Assembly (NCBI GenBank): GCA_000827265.1
Contig: KN834837.1
Location: 97,980-161,979 of the forward strand
Direction: 5' to 3'
Source of the DNA: Collybiopsis luxurians FD-317 M1
Taxonomy: Eukaryota > Basidiomycota > Agaricomycetes > Agaricales > Omphalotaceae
DNA length: 64,000 nucleotides
The position numbers and the translations under genes are program-made. A model generated the notes under the pieces. It was not told the origin of the DNA and did not search any database. It saw nothing but the letters and a program-made list of their open reading frames with translations. Every line of letters starts with the position of its first letter. The stretch's first letter is position 1. This document shows positions 60,122 through 64,000 of the stretch, in pieces.

Positions 60122-62790
60122 AGAGCAGCCTGGAATCCAAAAGACCCTGCTCAAGCGGTCTGTCATGGGGCAGTAATAGAAAAAACATCCTCAGCTTGTC
60201 TCTTGTCTCACTCTAACAACTCATTTCTTGTCTCGACACATTTTCCCTTCTCCGATTCTGAAAATCTAAGCTATAATACTCTTATTGATTTGGGCATGAC
60301 TCGTTCTTTTATCAATAAAAACCTTGCAGAAAAATTCCCAAAAAATATCTCTGATTTAGATACTCCAATTCCACTTGAATTATTCGATGGACAGCCAACT
60401 TCAGCAGGAGATATAACAAAAATCTTTAAAGATACTATCAGCTTTGCCAACGGTTCAATTCAAACAGTCGAATTCCTAATAACCCAACTACACCCAACGG
60501 CTCCTATTGTGTTAGGTTTACGATGGCTCAAAGAATTCAATCCTGAAATAAATTGGAAGGATTTGACTTTGACATTCCAAGGAAGAGAACGAATTTCAGC
60601 TTCACTAGTTGATTCGTTCACCGGTACATGGAACTTGAATACTAGCGAGAAGCAGGACCCATCAGTCCCTGACTTGAAACACGAATCAGCCTATAACAAA
60701 CAAGAAAATGGGGATGTAGACTCGTTGGTTTTGGAATTCAATGAATGGTTGCTTTATACGAATTGGGCTAATGATTACAACAAGGATCTCAAAGAATGGA
60801 AAAATAAATACAATATAGGGGAAAATGGAAATGGCTACTCCAAGAAAGCATTGAAAGCTTGGGCAGAAAGGATTGACGAAAGAAGTTCGAAACTGCCAGC
60901 ATACAAGCAGAAACGGAGGTGGATATATAAACGAGTTGGAAAATTGCATCAGGATTCTATTCCACAAGGCCTGTCAACAAGGGTATTAAATATCTCAAAA
61001 ACCTCTGCACTCCAGCAATGGAGAAAATGTACAAAACGGGGAATGAAGATAGGAAAACCTGAAAAGGTTGAAAGGAGAATGGGTCCAAACCTCCCAGGCA
61101 AGGCAGTAAGTCTCATCAGTGCAGCTGCAATGGACACTATAATACGAGATGGGACACCTGCCTATTTCCTGCATATCACCACAGTCTCGAATCAAGTGAA
61201 TAATGATGATACCACTAATACAGAAAAATCTGCAACTCACAAGTCGATTTGAGGAAATAGGGAAGCTACAGAAAAATTTCCGACAGAAGCAGAAACTGGA
61301 GAATCTCAAAAAGACAAAGAAGAGATACTCAAACATGTTCCTGAGAAGTATTGAGACTTCTTGGGCATGTTCTCCCCAGGAGAGGTGAAGGTCTTACCTC
61401 CACACTGTCTGTACAATTTAAAAATTGAGATGGAAGGAGACTCAGCCCCTCCGTTTGGGAAACTCTATAACATGTTGGAAATGGAACTAAAAGCCCTAAA
61501 GGATTATATCGATGATATGCTAGGGAAAGGGTTTATTAGAGCCTCCAACTCACCTGCTGGGGCTCCAGTGCTATTCGTAAAAAAGAAGGACGGAAGCCTA
61601 AGGCTTTGTGTTGACTATCGGGCCTTAAATTGAATCACAAGAAAGAATAGGTATCCCTTACCCCTTATAGGCCCACTTGTCGCCCAACTACGAAAGGCAA
61701 AATATTTTACAAAACTCAATTTGAGAGCAGGATATAACAATGTCCAAATAGCAGAAGGCCACGAGTGGAAAACAGCGTTTCGTATGTGATATGGATCCTA
61801 CAAAATGTTGGTCATGCCTTTCGGGTTAACAAACACCCCTTTGGCTTTCCAATTTTTTATGAACGACATTTTCCATGATTTACTGGATGTATGTGTGGTT
61901 ATTTACTTGGACGACATTCTCATTTATTCGGATGACAAAAAAACCCATGAGGAACAAGTCCGAAAGGTACTACAAAGGCTACGAGACAACCACCTACACG
62001 CGAAACCGGAAAAATGCAGTTTCGATACCGACACAGTTGAATATTTGGGGGTAATAATAAATCCCAACGGGGTGTCGATGGATCAGTCCAAAGTCAAAGC
62101 CATAACATCTTGGCCGGTTCCACGGAATATAAAAGAACTGCAGTCATTCTTGGGTTTTGCAAATTTCTATCGCAGATTTATTGACAACTATAGCGGCATA
62201 ACGAAAGCCCTAACGTCACTACTGCGAAAGGATGCCATTTGGCATTGGGACGAGTCGTGTCAAAGGTGTTTCAATTTATTAAAAGATGCCTTTACACATG
62301 CCCCGGTGCTACGACATTTTGACCCAGAACTTCCGATTATTCTGGAATGTGACGTATCAGATTGGGCAATAGCGGGAATATTGTCTCAGCTGGATCTGAA
62401 AACTGGAGAAATACATCCAATTGCTTTTCATACTAGGTCCATGATACCAGCGGAAATAAATTACAATATTTACAACAAGGAGCTACTGGCTATTGTGGAA
62501 TGTTTTAAAGTTTGGAGAGCCTATTGTGACGGTTCGAGATTCCAAATCCAAGTTTATTCCGATCACAATAACCTGCAGTGGTTTACGACTACCAAACAGC
62601 TGTTGGCGAGACAAGTGAGGTGGTCAGAAGCCTTATCAGGATTCGACTTCTGAATCAACTATAGACCCAGAACTTTGGGAGCAAAACCAGATGCTTTGAC
62701 GAGACGAGCAGAGGTATACCCAAAGAAAGGAATTGATAGGGACTCTCACCACCACCGGTCTGATCTTTTGCAGCCATAAAAGGTAAAGAA
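60062..62790 (+). pseudogene. Gypsy pol: protease, reverse transcriptase, RNase H
   Basis: One frame carries all domains. The aspartic protease site at about 60287 reads DLGMT instead of the expected D-S/T-G-x-T, so the enzyme is probably dead. The reverse transcriptase runs from about 61500 with [29 protein letters not shown] and the catalytic YLDDILIYS (61895-61930) intact. RNase H has LECDVSDWAIAGILSQ and YSDHNNLQWF. Stops near 61250, 61351, 61631, 61787 and 62651 are all TGA, two of them at conserved Arg positions (ALN-x-ITRK and FRM-x-YGSYK). The coding match ends after GAKPDALTRR, before any integrase. Confidence 0.85.
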
Positions 62791-63110
62791 ATATTTGTAA
62801 TTTTGCAACTACTTTTACAACTAATTTTCCTGATGAGATAGAATAAATATCACTGCCAAAAAAGGGGACATGATATATATAATTTTGCAACTACTATTAC
62901 TACTGTAAAAGGAATAGAAATGTATGTGCTTTGTCACAAGAGAAAGATTTACTTTTGCTGTGGACAAAGAATTCCTTTTGCAATTGATTTTACATCAGAA
63001 ACAGTAACCCTTTTGCAGCACCTTTTGCTGCCGAAATAGATTGGCTTTGTCGTTCAATATTTAATATATTTCTCGAGTCCTTTTATGAAGGAAGAAGTAC
63101 TGCTTTTACG
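62780..63110. other. Junction sequence after the truncated Gypsy pol
   Basis: AT-rich DNA repeats AATTTTGCAACTAC and CCTTTTGCA words in both orientations, which suggests the end of another small element that replaced the Gypsy 3' part. No coding signal was seen. Confidence 0.4.
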
Positions 63111-63114
63111 GCTC

Positions 63115-63245
63115 CGAAAAGTAATGGGCGATGATCGCCCGATGATCGGGCGACCATTGGGCAATGAGTGCCCACAGTATGCCCAAGCATTACCCAACCT
63201 TCCGTTGCATGCCCGCCCACCGCATTCGGGTGGGCATTCAAATAC
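63115..63245. repeat. Palindromic GGGCGAT/ATCGCCC subterminal-type repeat
   Basis: Overlapping palindromic words (GGGCGATGATCGCCC, GATGATCGGGCGACC, ATTGGGC, GTGCCCAC, TTGGGCAT-like) pack 120 bp. This is the style of transposon subterminal repeats. The partner end is not in the window. Confidence 0.5.
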
Positions 63246-63724
63246 TTGCATTTCTTGTACACTACACAATGTACATAAGATAGGTAACTTAAAACCACAT
63301 AAGTTAGACTTCCCGATTAAGCGGGCACTGAAGCGCCCGGCTTACGCAAGCTTGTTGAGGGTGCGGGATAAGGCGAGCTGAGCCTGAGAATTTTTTTTTC
63401 CTTCCCACTTTGACTTGTTACCATGACTTTATAGCGGTGAGTACCACCGAACTCATTGCTTCATCGCCCTAATCATGCGCAGGCAATACCTGAAAGGTCA
63501 GCGGAGGATTCATTGGTTGGACTTCTCTTCAAATCCGCTGTTGCCATAATATAAAAAGTAAGTTTGTATTCCTCTGAATGAGTTTTCATATTGACCGCTT
63601 TTCTTGCCAGGCTTTTTGCCTCTAAACATTGCTATCGCCTTTCATTGTTGGAGTATTTGACTGGCTGTTCATCCATGAAGCTTCAGTGTCCCTCGGTGTA
63701 ATTCGCAGTGCTTGCGCAAAGGTG

Positions 63725-63805
63725 AGTTTTTGTTTTGTTTTTGTTTTTGTTTTTGTTTTTGTTTTTGTTTTTGTTTTTATTTTTGTTTTTGTTTTTTATT
63801 TTAGG
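63725..63805. repeat. Microsatellite (GTTTTT)n
   Basis: About twelve GTTTTT hexamers occur, with a few GTTTTG or ATTTTT variants. The overlapping + frame with a Phe/Val run is an artefact. The sequence to the window end (63940-64000) is C/T-rich CTGCTCC-type low complexity. Confidence 0.9.
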
Positions 63806-64000
63806 CTCGCTGTCCCGGTATCAACCGTTTACTTTGATGAGGACCTTGGCCTCGGTACTTGGTTATTCTCCTCCCTGTTGGTTATCGGGCATTGCAGTTT
63901 TGAAAATCTTCCAAGATTCTAATACGCTAATTTTGTTCCTTCTGCTCCCACTCCCTCTGCTCCCCTCCTCTGCTCCCGCTCCCTCCCCTGCTCCTGCTCC

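Larger units (their letters stand above)
54900..62790 (+). mobile_element. Ty3/Gypsy LTR retrotransposon, 3'-truncated and mutated
   Basis: The order is 5' LTR, gag with zinc knuckle, protease, reverse transcriptase and RNase H. The integrase, chromodomain region and 3' LTR are missing after about 62780, where unrelated sequence with TTTTGCA words begins. The many in-frame stops show that it cannot move by itself. Confidence 0.85.

Noticed and set aside
55623..62653. TGA read as arginine or another amino acid (alternative code or readthrough)
   Set aside because: TGA ends the intact P450 gene at 40729-40731, and one TAG and a mutated protease site point to decay rather than recoding.
63629..63922. 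97-codon frame with a Phe/Val run
   Set aside because: Most of it is the (GTTTTT)n microsatellite; no conserved part was seen.

Overview
The window looks like a piece of a basidiomycete (probably agaricomycete) nuclear genome. Genes are cut by many short introns (about 48-68 bp, GT..AG, CTRAY branch points). The recognisable proteins belong to families expanded in mushroom-forming fungi: a seven-helix membrane protein, an NTF2-FMO monooxygenase and an UstYa/DUF3328 protein. Transposable elements (TEs) fill more than half of the sequence. No rRNA, tRNA or CRISPR was found. Exon boundaries were worked out by hand and have not been checked against transcripts.

Layout. 0.29-0.95 kb: a UstYa-family (DUF3328) gene. 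2.6-3.3 kb: fold-back MITEs. 4.97-6.81 kb: a 16-exon gene for a secreted precursor with about a dozen near-identical 22-residue repeats. Each repeat sits on its own 66-nt phase-1 exon and ends in a dibasic Kex2 site. 8.8-9.4 kb: a broken paralogue of the 35-kb gene. 10.8-12.1 kb: a seven-helix membrane protein. 13.4-18.5 kb: minisatellite-rich inverted repeats, a hAT-like MITE and Copia remnants. 19.38-30.02 kb: a 10.6-kb element with terminal inverted repeats (TIRs), holding a dead integrase-core gene, a BTB-like relic, an RPL4 fragment, a Gypsy gag relic and an unknown relic. 30.1-32.6 kb: an intact FMO-like monooxygenase. 35.2-36.2 kb: a membrane-anchored protein of unknown function. 36.9-37.9 kb: two MITEs. 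38.5-40.7 kb: an intact cytochrome P450. 44.2 kb: a MITE. 48.0-50.2 kb: an APC amino-acid/GABA-type permease. 53.0-54.8 kb: a TE-associated relic. 54.9-62.8 kb: a 3'-truncated Ty3/Gypsy element.

How the genes may work together. A signal-peptide precursor made of Kex2-separated repeats, within 5 kb of a UstYa-family gene, is the hallmark of fungal dikaritin-type RiPP (ribosomally made, modified peptide) loci such as ustiloxin. The ustiloxin locus also has FMO and P450 genes, and both types occur here, 24-34 kb away beyond a block of TEs. I infer a candidate, previously undescribed basidiomycete RiPP-like locus that TE insertions have stretched apart. Each gene assignment is firmer than the claim that they form one pathway.

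Decay. TE-derived parts are poor in CpG. Almost all in-frame stops of the Gypsy polyprotein are TGA where an arginine CGA codon is expected, and the RPL4 fragment shows Arg to Cys/His changes. This fits CpG deamination or a RIP-like process, while the host genes remain open.
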